Both the position numbers and the translations under genes were made by a program. This document shows positions 50,049 through 58,543 of a stretch of DNA of 64,000 bases, one piece after another. A model generated the notes under the pieces. It worked only from the letters and a program-made list of their open reading frames with translations. It was not told where the DNA came from and made no database searches. The DNA is from Clostridium felsineum DSM 794. GTDB lineage: Bacteria; Bacillota; Clostridia; Clostridiales; Clostridiaceae. The stretch lies in contig NZ_CP096980.1 of the NCBI RefSeq assembly GCF_002006355.2, positions 4,092,001 to 4,156,000 of the forward strand. Direction: 5' to 3'. How positions within the stretch are numbered: position 1 is the stretch's first letter; each line of letters opens with the position of its first letter.

Positions 50049-50705
50049 CTACTTTCTTATATATTTATATTTAAGTAACAATCTACCTATAATATCAAGT
50101 AGTACTCCTGCCACAATGGATAATACTGCAACTGAAATACCACCAATCAAAAGCAAATCCATTCTGTTTAAACCTAATCCTGTAAAAATAATATCTCCAA
50201 GTCCGCCTCCACCTATTTTAGACGCTAAAGTAGCGCTTGCTATTATCTCTATCGCTGCAGTTTTTATTCCTGTCAAAATCAAAGGCATCGCTAAAGGTAT
50301 TTTAACTTTTACTAACATTTGCTTTTCTGTCATACCTATGGCATAAGCAGTTTCTAACATAAAACTAGGTAACTGTTCTAAACCTGCAGCTGTATTCATG
50401 AGAATTGATGGAATTGCTAATATTACTAATGCTGTTATTGATGGCTTAATTCCTACGCCCATAATAGGAATTAATAAAAATAGAATGGCTAAACTAGGAA
50501 CAATTCTCAATGCTTGAAATATAGATACAATAACACCACCATATTTTTTATATTTTGAACAAGCATACCCACAAGGTACTCCAATTAATATAGCAACCAT
50601 TAATGCTAATAAACTAATCTCAATGTGTCCCTTTACAGAAATTAAATAAGCATTCATATTTTTAGCAAAGTATTCTAAAATTTGTGTTTTAATATTAATA
50701 TCCAA
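50049..50705 (-). CDS. osmoprotectant ABC transporter permease
   Basis: 218 residues, about six helices, motif ETAYAIGMTEKQMLVKVKIP and IASATLASKIGGGGLGDIIF, as in OpuCB/D-type permeases. TTG 50705 start with GAGGAGAG ahead; 3 bases separate its stop from the binding-protein gene. First gene of the operon ending in the macrodomain gene. A putative HxlR box lies about 155 bases upstream. Confidence 0.86.
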   Translation of the reverse strand: MDINIKTQILEYFAKNMNAYLISVKGHIEISLLALMVAILIGVPCGYACSKYKKYGGVIVSIFQALRIVPSLAILFLLIPIMGVGIKPSITALVILAIPSILMNTAAGLEQLPSFMLETAYAIGMTEKQMLVKVKIPLAMPLILTGIKTAAIEIIASATLASKIGGGGLGDIIFTGLGLNRMDLLLIGGISVAVLSIVAGVLLDIIGRLLLKYKYIRK

Positions 50706-50859
50706 AATTCTCTCCTCTTTGTTTCACATCATATTATGATATTTTATACTTAATATGAATTTATATTACAAAAATCCTTATTTTCATCAAAGCATTCAAT
50801 TCTACAAACTCAATTCATCTTACTTATATAATAATTAAATATATTTTTATAGTAAATAC

Positions 50860-50895
50860 GGCACTTTAATATAACCTTGTTACCTTTTGTAACCA
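50860..50895 (+). promoter_or_regulatory. putative HxlR-regulon box 3
   Basis: GGCACTTTAATATAACC then TTGTTACCTTTTGTAACC. Core GTTAC-N5-GTAAC is a perfect palindrome. Matches box 1 in about 30 of 35 positions. It lies upstream of the transporter-macrodomain operon. Confidence 0.6.
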
Positions 50896-50935
50896 TTAAT
50901 ATAATTCATAACCTTTATATAAATGAAATTGTGGT

Positions 50936-50980
50936 TAAAAAAAGAGACTTGCTTAAGGGTTTGAAGCAAATCTCTTTTAA
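50936..50980 (-). terminator. rho-independent terminator closing the SirTM-folP operon
   Basis: AAAAGAGATTTGCTTC pairs with GAAGC-type arm ending AAGCAAGTCTCTTTTTTT on the minus strand. It lies 190 bases beyond folP and separates the two operons. The 50981-51170 stretch holds only a 49-codon hydrophobic ORF without an RBS, which I do not call. Confidence 0.65.
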
Positions 50981-51170
50981 TTTACTTAATAATTCTAATT
51001 ATGTTTAATATAAAGCTTTTAATATAAAGTTAGCCAAGCTACACAGCTTACTATTACTATAAAAAAAATGCATTGCCCCCATTAAAACCACTTTATTTAT
51101 AGCATCAGTTGAAATCAGCATCATTCCAATACTTCCAAAAATGTGAATATACATCCTAGCAACTATTCCA

Positions 51171-52049
51171 TCATATATATTTTCTCACAATAGCATCAGT
51201 CATAAGCACAGCTCTTTTATTTTCTTTTACATTATGAACTCTTACGAAATCGCATCCCTTCATAATTCCAACAACCGTAGTAGCTACAGTACCTTCAACA
51301 CGTTCATCTTTTTCAAGGTTTAAAGCCGTTCCTATCATTCGTTTTTTTGACGTTGCTAATAAAACAGGGTACCCTAATGCTGTAAAATCCTCTAAATGAT
51401 TCATAACTTCCAAATTTTGTTCATATGTTTTAGCAAATCCTATTCCTGGATCTACAATAATACTTTCAGGTTTAATTCCAGCTTTTAAAGCTATCTTAAC
51501 ACTTTCCATTAAATCTTCTAATATGTCCTTCATAACATCGCAATAACTAGTATTGTCCCTGTTATGCATTAATAAACATGTTGCATTATATTGTTTTGCT
51601 ACTTGTGCCATTTTAGAATCTTTTTTAAACCCCCAAATATCATTAATTATATCTGCACCAGCCTTTAATGATGCTTCTATCACTTCGCTTTTGTATGAAT
51701 CTACAGATATTGGAATATCTGTTTCTTTTCTTATTGCTTCTATTACTGGCACTACTCTACTAATTTCTTCTTCATCACTTATCTTTGTATAACCTGGTCT
51801 TGTAGATTCTCCACCAATATCAATTATATCTGCACCTTGTTCTATCATTTCTCGTGTATGAAGAATAGCTTTTTCTACAGTATTATACTTTCCACCATCA
51901 GAAAAAGAATCTGGAGTAACATTAAGTATGCCCATAATGTAAGTTCTTTTTCCAATTTCAAAGTCTTTTTTTCCAATTTTCATTATTTTATTCATAAACT
52001 TTTGATTACTAACTGCCCAATTTACCAATCCATTTACAGTTATAATCAT
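51171..52049 (-). CDS. folP: dihydropteroate synthase
   Basis: 292 residues. All three DHPS signatures: IMGILNVTPDSFSDGG, DIIDIGGESTRPGYT and the pterin-binding ISVDSYKSEVIEASLKAGAD; also GIGFAKTYEQN. It condenses 6-hydroxymethyl-dihydropterin pyrophosphate with p-aminobenzoate in folate synthesis. RBS AAGGAGG just ahead of ATG 52049. No other folate genes are near; it lies 8 bases after an MDR dehydrogenase in the SirTM operon, an odd place for it. Confidence 0.93.
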   Translation of the reverse strand: MIITVNGLVNWAVSNQKFMNKIMKIGKKDFEIGKRTYIMGILNVTPDSFSDGGKYNTVEKAILHTREMIEQGADIIDIGGESTRPGYTKISDEEEISRVVPVIEAIRKETDIPISVDSYKSEVIEASLKAGADIINDIWGFKKDSKMAQVAKQYNATCLLMHNRDNTSYCDVMKDILEDLMESVKIALKAGIKPESIIVDPGIGFAKTYEQNLEVMNHLEDFTALGYPVLLATSKKRMIGTALNLEKDERVEGTVATTVVGIMKGCDFVRVHNVKENKRAVLMTDAIVRKYI

Positions 52050-52057
52050 TTTCCTCC

Positions 52058-53026
52058 TTATCCTATAGTAACTACTATTTTTCCGTTAGCATTATTGTTT
52101 TCCATAAGAATATGTGCCTGTGCAATTTCTTCTATTTTAAATTTATGCCCTATCACTGGTTTTATTTTATTATCATCAATAATTTTAAATATATTATTCA
52201 TAACTTCTTGTGACGGATAATTACTATAAAATGATGTGAAATAAACACTATTTGGTATTGCTTTAATCACATCAAAGTCTTGAGTTGTAGTCCCTCCGAG
52301 CTGACCTGTTGAACATACAATTCCATGCCTTTTAAGCAACTTAGCTGTTTTTTCTATTGCAGTAGCCCCCACTAATTCTAAAATTTTTGTAATTCCTTTA
52401 GGGAATGCTTTGAGAACTTCTTTTGTTAAATTTTCATCATCTAACATTGAAAAATCTGCTCCTACTTCTTTTAAAAATTTGAGTCTTTCTTCTTTTCTCG
52501 TTGTTCCAATTACCGTACAACCGATTGCTTTTGCTAATTGTATAGCTGCAAGTCCTAATGCACTAGTAGCTCCATGAATTAAAAGAACATCATCTGCTTG
52601 AAGTTGTAAACAATCAAACAGTGAACCATATGCTGTGAAAAAAGTTTCAGGTATTGCTGCCATTTCAATCCAATCTAACTTTGTATTTGCTGAAAATACA
52701 TGATGAATTGGTAACAGTGCATATTCTGCATAACTACCATCAAAACTACGTCCCATTCCCCCCATAAGTGCTACAACCTTTTCTCCTACTTTAAATTCAC
52801 TATCAGATGCATCTACTATTTCACCTACACATTCTATTCCAGGAATTACTGGCAATTTTATATAAGGAGCATTTGCTTCATACTTACGAACTATCAATTC
52901 AGAATGATTTAATCCGAATGCCTTGACTTTAACCAATACCCAACCTGACTTTATTTCTGGTATTTTTACATTACTTATTTTCAAATCTTTAGGTTCACAT
53001 ACTCCATTTAAAACAACTGCTTTCAT
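52058..53026 (-). CDS. MDR-family (quinone oxidoreductase-like) dehydrogenase
   Basis: 322 residues, paralogue of 46732-47694: LVKVKAFGLNHSELIVRKYE, PVIPGIECVGEIVD, and the NADPH loop LLIHGATSALGLAAIQLAKA. No catalytic or structural zinc Cys set. Likely reduces an enone, quinone or aldehyde with NADPH. ATG 53026 has GGAG 8 bases ahead; 36 upstream codons overlap the SirTM gene and lack an RBS. 16 bases downstream of the SirTM stop. Confidence 0.86.
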   Translation of the reverse strand: MKAVVLNGVCEPKDLKISNVKIPEIKSGWVLVKVKAFGLNHSELIVRKYEANAPYIKLPVIPGIECVGEIVDASDSEFKVGEKVVALMGGMGRSFDGSYAEYALLPIHHVFSANTKLDWIEMAAIPETFFTAYGSLFDCLQLQADDVLLIHGATSALGLAAIQLAKAIGCTVIGTTRKEERLKFLKEVGADFSMLDDENLTKEVLKAFPKGITKILELVGATAIEKTAKLLKRHGIVCSTGQLGGTTTQDFDVIKAIPNSVYFTSFYSNYPSQEVMNNIFKIIDDNKIKPVIGHKFKIEEIAQAHILMENNNANGKIVVTIG

Positions 53027-53042
53027 GTTAATCACTCCATCT

Positions 53043-53912
53043 CTACACAAAACTCTCATTGCAATCTTTTTTGTCCAGCAAATATTGTATAACCTGCATA
53101 ATATCTTCATCAAAAGAAATAGATTTTTCTTCATTTTCTTTCATTACTAAAGGATAGTCTCGATTAAATCGAATCAATGTTGCATTTTTATTGCTATATG
53201 TCATTTTTTCAAACGGATATCTAATAATTCCAGGTGTATTAAATCCAACCCCAAATTCCAACAACACTATATTTTTATTACCTACTTTATTGAGAAACTC
53301 ATCATAATTTTTATCTGCTTTATACCATGCTTCATCTTGTACAAAATAATCATTATGCCTAAGATTTACATCCATCTTACCACCACAAACTGGACATTTT
53401 GGTATAAGCTCAAATGGTATTTTACAGTTTTTCGTCTTTAATACCATTTCCTTAATCAGTTTCTCATTATAATAGAGCTTATCGTGGCATGCTCTTGCAC
53501 ATTGTAAGTATGAATAATCTCCTTGAACTTCAAATACTTTTTCTTTAGGAAATCCAGACTTTACGAACTGACTTTCCACATTGGTTGATATTACAAAATA
53601 CTTTTTATCCTTTACAAGCCTTAATATTTCCTTATATAAATCTGTTACAGGCATCTGATAGCGATTCACATCAATATGCCTTGCCCAATGCGCCCACAGC
53701 TCTTCATCAGTTTTAAACGGATAAAAAGTTCCAGCATACATATCAGTAATACCGTATTTTTCAATAAAATCAGAGAAGTTTTCTTCAAAACGCTTTCCAG
53801 TATACGTTAATCCGGCAGCAGAAGATAATCCTGATCCACCACCAATTAATATATATTCACTATTTTTGATTACTTCCTTTGCCTGTTTAACCCTTTGTTT
53901 AAAATTTTCCAT
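53043..53912 (-). CDS. class M sirtuin (SirTM), protein ADP-ribosyltransferase-type
   Basis: 289 residues. NAD loop ILIGGGSGLSSAAGL replaces the canonical GAGxS; the usual TQNID is STNVESQF, and the catalytic His is Gln in VFEVQGDYSYLQC. These changes are those described for SirTM enzymes, which transfer ADP-ribose instead of deacetylating. The zinc set is intact (CARAC, then CPVCGG). In known operons SirTM modifies a lipoylated GcvH-like protein and works with a zinc macrodomain. The macrodomain is present in this region, but no gcvH-L or lplA was seen in the window. Confidence 0.88.
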   Translation of the reverse strand: MENFKQRVKQAKEVIKNSEYILIGGGSGLSSAAGLTYTGKRFEENFSDFIEKYGITDMYAGTFYPFKTDEELWAHWARHIDVNRYQMPVTDLYKEILRLVKDKKYFVISTNVESQFVKSGFPKEKVFEVQGDYSYLQCARACHDKLYYNEKLIKEMVLKTKNCKIPFELIPKCPVCGGKMDVNLRHNDYFVQDEAWYKADKNYDEFLNKVGNKNIVLLEFGVGFNTPGIIRYPFEKMTYSNKNATLIRFNRDYPLVMKENEEKSISFDEDIMQVIQYLLDKKDCNESFV

Positions 53913-53945
53913 TTTAAATCTAGCCTCTCTTTATATTAAACACTA

Positions 53946-54523
53946 TTAAAATTTATACTTATTATAAAAAACTGTTTTTTCAACCGGATATCTTTTGCTT
54001 TTTGAATTTGGCTTAAAATCTTCTGCCGGATATCCTACATATATCATACATACTGGCACTACCTCATCTGGAAGCTGGAGCAGTTGTTTTGCCTTATCTG
54101 TATCAAAATAACTAATCCATACAGTACCCAGGTCTAAGCTTGCTGCCTCAAGCATTATATGTGTTGCTACAATTGTTGCATCTGTTTCACCACTACTTTT
54201 ACCACTTTAAGGATGTTTCCAACAAACTGTATTGTCATAACAAACAAGTAAAACTAAAGGTGCTCCATAATAGTAAGTATTTTTATGCTGTTCTCTATTT
54301 TCACATTCATTAGCAAGGTCTATATATTTTTTATCATAATTGAATGTAGAAAACTTACTTACCTTTTCTAGATTTTCTTCTTTATCTAATGTGGTTGGGC
54401 GTTTACTGCTGTGGGAGCCCACCTACCTGCTTCTAATATCTTTTTAAGTTTCTCATCTTCAACTTTTCTTCCACTATATTTCCTAACACTCATTCTTTTC
54501 TTTGAAATATCCATAAAATCCAT
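53946..54523 (-). pseudogene. broken nitroreductase
   Basis: From ATG 54523 the frame reads MDFMDISKKRMSVRKYSGRK, ILEAGRWAPTAVNAQPH, then a stop and frame change (small deletion near 54385). It continues LDKEENLEKVSKF and APLVLLVCYDN to KHP, an in-frame TAA (near 54209), then SGKSSGETDATIVATHIMLE and a normal C-terminus ending at 53946. Together these cover a full FMN nitroreductase with two disabling lesions. It starts 3 bases after the radical SAM stop, so it was an operon member. Confidence 0.85.
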
Positions 54524-54526
54524 TAT

Positions 54527-55552
54527 CTATTCGACCTCTTTCCAACACTGCGGATCTGCAGAATACATACTATGTGTATACCCATACGTAACCGCTGGAC
54601 ATCCTCTACAAAATCTTAATAATTCACACTTTGCACATTTTTCAAACTTATCATACTGACGATACTCACCCATTTTATTGCCTATAAATACATCAAATAA
54701 ACTATCTTTCAATGCATTTCCAACTTTACTTTCCATTCTTCTACATGCATATATATCTCCTGTTGGCAAAATAGTTATATGACAATTTCCACAATTGCAT
54801 CCATCATAAATAACTTTATCCTCTAGCCCTTCTGGTATTTTGTATAATCCTTTTTCGTATAAGAATAGTGTCCATAAGTGATCCTTCAAATTAAATGTAG
54901 TACCTGAATTCTTGTATTTTTCAAACTTTGCCCAAAGTCTTTCCAATAAATCTCTATACTCTTTTGGTTCTAAATGAGTTTCTTTTTCAAAACTTGTAGG
55001 ACAGTATCTTGCAAAAGCAAAAATATCCACGTGATTTTCAACTACTAAATCTACTATATCCTCTATTTCATCTTTATTTGTTCCTGAAACAGTAGTCATA
55101 ACAGCACAATCAATACCTGCATTTCTAATACATTGTATTTTTTCAATTGTTGCATCAAAAGAGCCTGACTTACGAATTGAATCGTGAGTTTCTCTCATCC
55201 CATCAATTGAGAGCTGATATTTTCGACATCCATAGCTTCTTAATTTTTTACAAACTTCATCACTTAAATGAAAAGGATTTCCTAATATTCCAAATGTTAT
55301 ATCTCTTTCTTTTAGCAATGTTAATATATCCCAAAAATTTTTGTGTAAAATAGGGTCGCCTCCTGTAATATAAAAATACGGAAGTCTGTTGAGTTTATCA
55401 CACATTTCTATACAATTATTTAAAACAACTTTTATATCATCTAGACTCATTTCCTTTAAACATTTGTTATTATCTTCTGAAAAAATATAACAATGCTCAC
55501 ATCTTTGATCACATTGATCTGTTATATGCCATTGAAAAGCAAAATAATTCAT
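54527..55552 (-). CDS. radical SAM/SPASM peptide maturase, ACGX-system type
   Basis: 341 residues. Radical SAM motif DQRCEHCYIF (C-x3-C-x2-C) near residue 13, FYITGGDPILH for SAM binding, and a C-terminal SPASM-like region with Cys sets CNCGNCHITILPTGDIYACR and CAKCELLRFCRGCPA for auxiliary clusters. Such enzymes install thioether or other crosslinks in ribosomal peptides. The adjacent upstream gene encodes a peptide with ACGSACGAG repeats, the hallmark of the ACGX family named bioinformatically with this maturase type. Confidence 0.88.
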   Translation of the reverse strand: MNYFAFQWHITDQCDQRCEHCYIFSEDNNKCLKEMSLDDIKVVLNNCIEMCDKLNRLPYFYITGGDPILHKNFWDILTLLKERDITFGILGNPFHLSDEVCKKLRSYGCRKYQLSIDGMRETHDSIRKSGSFDATIEKIQCIRNAGIDCAVMTTVSGTNKDEIEDIVDLVVENHVDIFAFARYCPTSFEKETHLEPKEYRDLLERLWAKFEKYKNSGTTFNLKDHLWTLFLYEKGLYKIPEGLEDKVIYDGCNCGNCHITILPTGDIYACRRMESKVGNALKDSLFDVFIGNKMGEYRQYDKFEKCAKCELLRFCRGCPAVTYGYTHSMYSADPQCWKEVE

Positions 55553-55617
55553 TCATACCATCCCTTCAATTTATACTTTAATCTATATAAAAATTTCAAC
55601 TTAATTTTTCGTAACAG

Positions 55618-55658
55618 CTTTAAAAAGTGCCTTCGGCTCATATTATAAACCGAAGACC
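55618..55658 (-). terminator. leaky terminator between RiPP precursor and maturase
   Basis: CTTCGG / CCGAAG stem with a 13-base loop and weaker flanking pairs, followed on the minus strand by CACTTTTT. Its place inside the operon would give more precursor than maturase transcript, as common in RiPP operons. Confidence 0.65.
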
Positions 55659-55679
55659 TTTAACTAACTTATAGGTAAA

Positions 55680-55877
55680 TTATTTGTCACCAGCTCCACA
55701 TGCTGAACCACATGCTGATGGCTTGTGCTCTGGTTCTTTATCTCCAGCTCCACATGAACTTCCACAAGAAGAACTTGCCATTGCAAACGCTGGTTTCATA
55801 TAACTTTGAGCATTTGTCTTTGAAAAGAATTCACTAATTCCTTCTTTCCATGAATTTAAAAAATTTAAGTTTCCCAT
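55680..55877 (-). CDS. ACGX-repeat RiPP precursor peptide
   Basis: 65 residues: a leader of about 32 residues (NLNFLNSWKEGISEFFSKTN) and a Cys-rich core with two near-repeats, SSCGSSCGAGDKEPEHKPSA and CGSACGAGDK. The (A/S)CGx repeats define the ACGX family, and the matching radical SAM/SPASM maturase follows. Likely product: a thioether-bridged or otherwise modified peptide of unknown role. Strong RBS GGAGG. First gene of the SirTM operon. Confidence 0.88.
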   Translation of the reverse strand: MGNLNFLNSWKEGISEFFSKTNAQSYMKPAFAMASSSCGSSCGAGDKEPEHKPSACGSACGAGDK

Positions 55878-55953
55878 TGCTGTTACCTCCTAAGGTTATT
55901 ATAAATTTATTTACAAGATAATTTTATAATTTAATATTTAAGATTAAAAGTAC

Positions 55954-55988
55954 GCACTTTTTTATTATATAGTCACTTTTTTGTAACT
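55954..55988 (+). promoter_or_regulatory. putative HxlR-regulon box 4
   Basis: GCACTTTTTTATTATATAG then TCACTTTTTTGTAACT. Less exact than boxes 1 and 3 but with the same order and spacing. It lies between the ACGX-SirTM operon and the divergent HxlR gene, where an autoregulated divergent operator is expected. Confidence 0.5.
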
Positions 55989-56115
55989 ACTGTTTTTATA
56001 TACATTACTTCTTGTGTTTCTCTAACTTATTGACCACTTTTCAATTTTGAATTATAATTTGTGTATGTAATATTCATTTTGAAACTAATATGTTTTAATC
56101 TTAGGAGGTTCATTT

Positions 56116-56466
56116 ATGTTAACCAAAAACGAATTACCTGCTTGTCCTGTAGCAACTATGGTAGAATTAATAGGAAACAAATGGAAGTTGCTAATTATAA
56201 GAAATTTATTGGCAAGTACATCACGTTTTGGTGAGTTGAGAAAAGATATTCCTGGAATTAGCCAAAAAGTTTTAACTGATAATTTAAGAGCTTTAGAATC
56301 CGATGGATTAGTTACGAGAACAGTTTATGCTGAAGTCCCACCTAAAGTAGAATATTCATTAAGTGAATTAGGCAATACTTTACGTCCCTTATTTAAAGAA
56401 ATGGAAGCATGGGGAAATAGTTACAAAGACTATATATCAAATCAAAAGCTTCCTGATATAAATTAA
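56116..56466 (+). CDS. HxlR-family regulator
   Basis: 116 residues with the HxlR winged HTH: PVATMVELIGNKWKLLIIRN, FGELRKDIPGISQKVLTDNL, RALESDGLVTRTVYAEVPPK and YSLSELGNTLRPLF. Members such as HxlR, YodB and HypR often sense aldehydes, quinones or electrophiles. The conserved Cys near the N-terminus (residue 10, PACPVA) could be redox-active. RBS AGGAGG. Divergent from the ACGX-SirTM operon and the best candidate to bind the shared ~35-bp boxes. Confidence 0.9.
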   Translation: MLTKNELPACPVATMVELIGNKWKLLIIRNLLASTSRFGELRKDIPGISQKVLTDNLRALESDGLVTRTVYAEVPPKVEYSLSELGNTLRPLFKEMEAWGNSYKDYISNQKLPDIN

Positions 56467-56738
56467 TAATTTCACTTCTAATATTCACATGAATTGTGCC
56501 TTTTGTAAATTTTATTTAATCTTGCACATATTTTTCTTAGACTTATCAAAAATCTAATTTTTAATATAAATTTCAAAGCACTTCCCAATATTAATATTTG
56601 AACCATTAACAGGTACTGATTATATTCTACTATCGAAATTAGCTATAACTAATTAACAGGTACTGTGTTGTATTTTTATAGACATAATACCTGAATTGTG
56701 TATCCTAATTATGAAATTAGATGTTCAATAAAAACATA

Positions 56739-56775
56739 AAAGCTTTAGACAAGATAAAATCTAAAGCTTTTAGCC
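56739..56775. terminator. bidirectional rho-independent terminator
   Basis: AAAAGCTTTAGA / TCTAAAGCTTTT, 12-bp stem with a 10-base loop. The 56467-56738 stretch in front holds a duplicated 14-base word but no gene. Confidence 0.75.
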
Positions 56776-56790
56776 ATTTAAACTACTATA

Positions 56791-57170
56791 TTATAATTTT
56801 ACATTAGGATTCATATATCGTTTTTTATTTTTAGTCTTATTTCCATAATTAATAGTTTCCTTGAGACAACTTTGAATACATGCAAAGCACTGTTCACATT
56901 TATGCTACCATACTGGCTTACCATTAACAATTTTAATATTATCAACAGGACAACGTTTTGCGTACAAACCACAACCAATACAGATAATTCTCTCTTTCTT
57001 AATATATCTTCACATTGTTCTAAAGCCTTTCCCAGATGTCACCATAATTTGCTATAGTGTAAATATAACTATCCTTTGATACTTGCAACTTCTTTAAAAC
57101 GTCACATATTATAATTAGCGTTCCCCAGTTATATACAGAAAAACCTTTCCTACGCTAGTTTATTCCGGCA
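56791..57170 (-). pseudogene. remnant of an EFR1-type flavodoxin-ferredoxin protein
   Basis: Pieces in shifting frames: FSVYNWGTLIIICDVLKKLQ and YIYTIANYGD (flavodoxin part), GKALEQCEDILRKREL in another frame, then IICIGCGLYAKRCPVDNI with a Tyr where the third cluster Cys belongs, PVW, stop, HKCEQCFACIQSC and a normal end MNPNVKL at 56791. Such EFR1 proteins carry electrons between flavin and two 4Fe-4S clusters. It is clearly dead. The 57171-57366 stretch is probably more of the same gene but unreadable. Confidence 0.75.
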
Positions 57171-57366
57171 TTTAATATAATTATACAATTTAATTGATAA
57201 TTAAAATTAGCATTGTCATTCCATTTTTCCACCAATCGAAATATAATATGGATGCTAGATTTTTATGCTTCTCCGACTTCTTATAATCTGTAAACAATAT
57301 AATATTATACTTAAAGTTATATATTTTAGACATTTTTTAATTTCCTAACTTTCCCCAAAATCATAT

Positions 57367-58359
57367 TCAAGTTAAAATCAATAAAAGTAATGCTGATCCC
57401 AAAATAAAAATAGAATACCACTTCATACTAAGCATTATTGCTATATACTCTCTAATAAAAGCACTTGGCCAATAGTACATTGCCGTTGTACATCCTAAGC
57501 CTTCTGCCTTTATATTAAGTTTTTTAGCATAAAGCCCAGTTCTAAATACGTGATAATTATTAGTAACAAATATACATCTATAATCCTTTTTTTGTGAATC
57601 CATTATTTTTTTTGAATACATTAGGTTTTCAAAAGTAGTTGTGGATTTATCCTCACAAATAATATTTTCTTCACTAATATTGTTTTCTAAAATATATCTC
57701 TTCATTGCCTCTGCTTCAGATATTTTCTCGTCAGATCCCTTTCCTCCAGAAACAATTATTTTTGCTTTTCCTTCAAGCCTATTAAATGCCTGAATTCCCT
57801 TATCAATTCTTCTTTTTAATAATGGAGTGACTTTTTCTCCTTTTGAAAGCCCTGCTCCATGAACTATAATATAATCAAATTTCTTTCCTTTGGGGAATAT
57901 ACAATAAAGCACTGAATAAATAACTAATGCAGCAAAGGTAAACCCTATATATAAAGCCATAATTGTACTAAAATAAATAGCAATTTTAATCCACTTATAC
58001 TCAAAGTAATTACTTATAGCTAAATAAAATAAAATGCAGATGATCCAAATTCCGCCACCAAAAGCTAAAGCCAATAAATTAGGAAGTCTAAAACCTTCTC
58101 TTTTAATTGTAATAACTCCTGCAATCATAAATAAAACTGAAATAGTAAGAACACCAATGGGTACGATTACAAGCACAGATGCTACAACAAATAAATTTAG
58201 TCCAATATTCCCAGTACTAATCATAAGTGCTGTACTATAAAAATATAAATTTAGAATAGCACACAATAAATATACTGCGTTTCTAAACCTTCTTTTCTCA
58301 CTTACAAAAGAAACAAAAAATAAAACAAAAAATACTACTGATACATAACAAAAAATCAT
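57367..58359 (-). CDS. YdcF/SanA-like (DUF218) membrane protein
   Basis: 330 residues. Five hydrophobic segments in the first 170 residues, then the DUF218 domain (about 175-305: IIVHGAGLSKGEKVTPLLKR, IIVSGGKGSDEKISEAEAMK, STTTFENLMYSKKIM, TNNYHVFRTGLYAKKL) and a last membrane helix. Family members are linked to envelope barrier or cofactor-nucleotide handling; exact activity unknown. GTG- or ATG-type start with no strong RBS seen. Monocistronic. Confidence 0.8.
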   Translation of the reverse strand: MIFCYVSVVFFVLFFVSFVSEKRRFRNAVYLLCAILNLYFYSTALMISTGNIGLNLFVVASVLVIVPIGVLTISVLFMIAGVITIKREGFRLPNLLALAFGGGIWIICILFYLAISNYFEYKWIKIAIYFSTIMALYIGFTFAALVIYSVLYCIFPKGKKFDYIIVHGAGLSKGEKVTPLLKRRIDKGIQAFNRLEGKAKIIVSGGKGSDEKISEAEAMKRYILENNISEENIICEDKSTTTFENLMYSKKIMDSQKKDYRCIFVTNNYHVFRTGLYAKKLNIKAEGLGCTTAMYYWPSAFIREYIAIMLSMKWYSIFILGSALLLLILT

Positions 58360-58543
58360 TACATCCTATATGTAGGGTTTACAATACAAAACACTACATT
58401 TTTCCTTTCAATTTCTTCAATTATACAAACTACAAAACTAATCTATAATATTCACTTACCAGGCTGTAACATATATTAATATATATTCATATAATATTAT
58501 ATGTTGTTAATCAACAAATTATCATTAAGGGTGATATAATAAA

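Noticed and set aside
51005..51154. 49-codon hydrophobic ORF on the minus strand directly after folP
   Set aside because: No ribosome binding site, no recognisable family, and it lies in the untranslated tail before the operon terminator.
56605..56665. 14-base direct repeat ATTAACAGGTACTG (56605-56618 and 56652-56665)
   Set aside because: Only two copies, no element between them and no link to a promoter; likely chance or a trace of old rearrangement.
58468..58507. AT-rich palindrome upstream of the Asn-rich protein gene
   Set aside because: Almost pure A/T with simple TATA alternation, so pairing is expected by chance.
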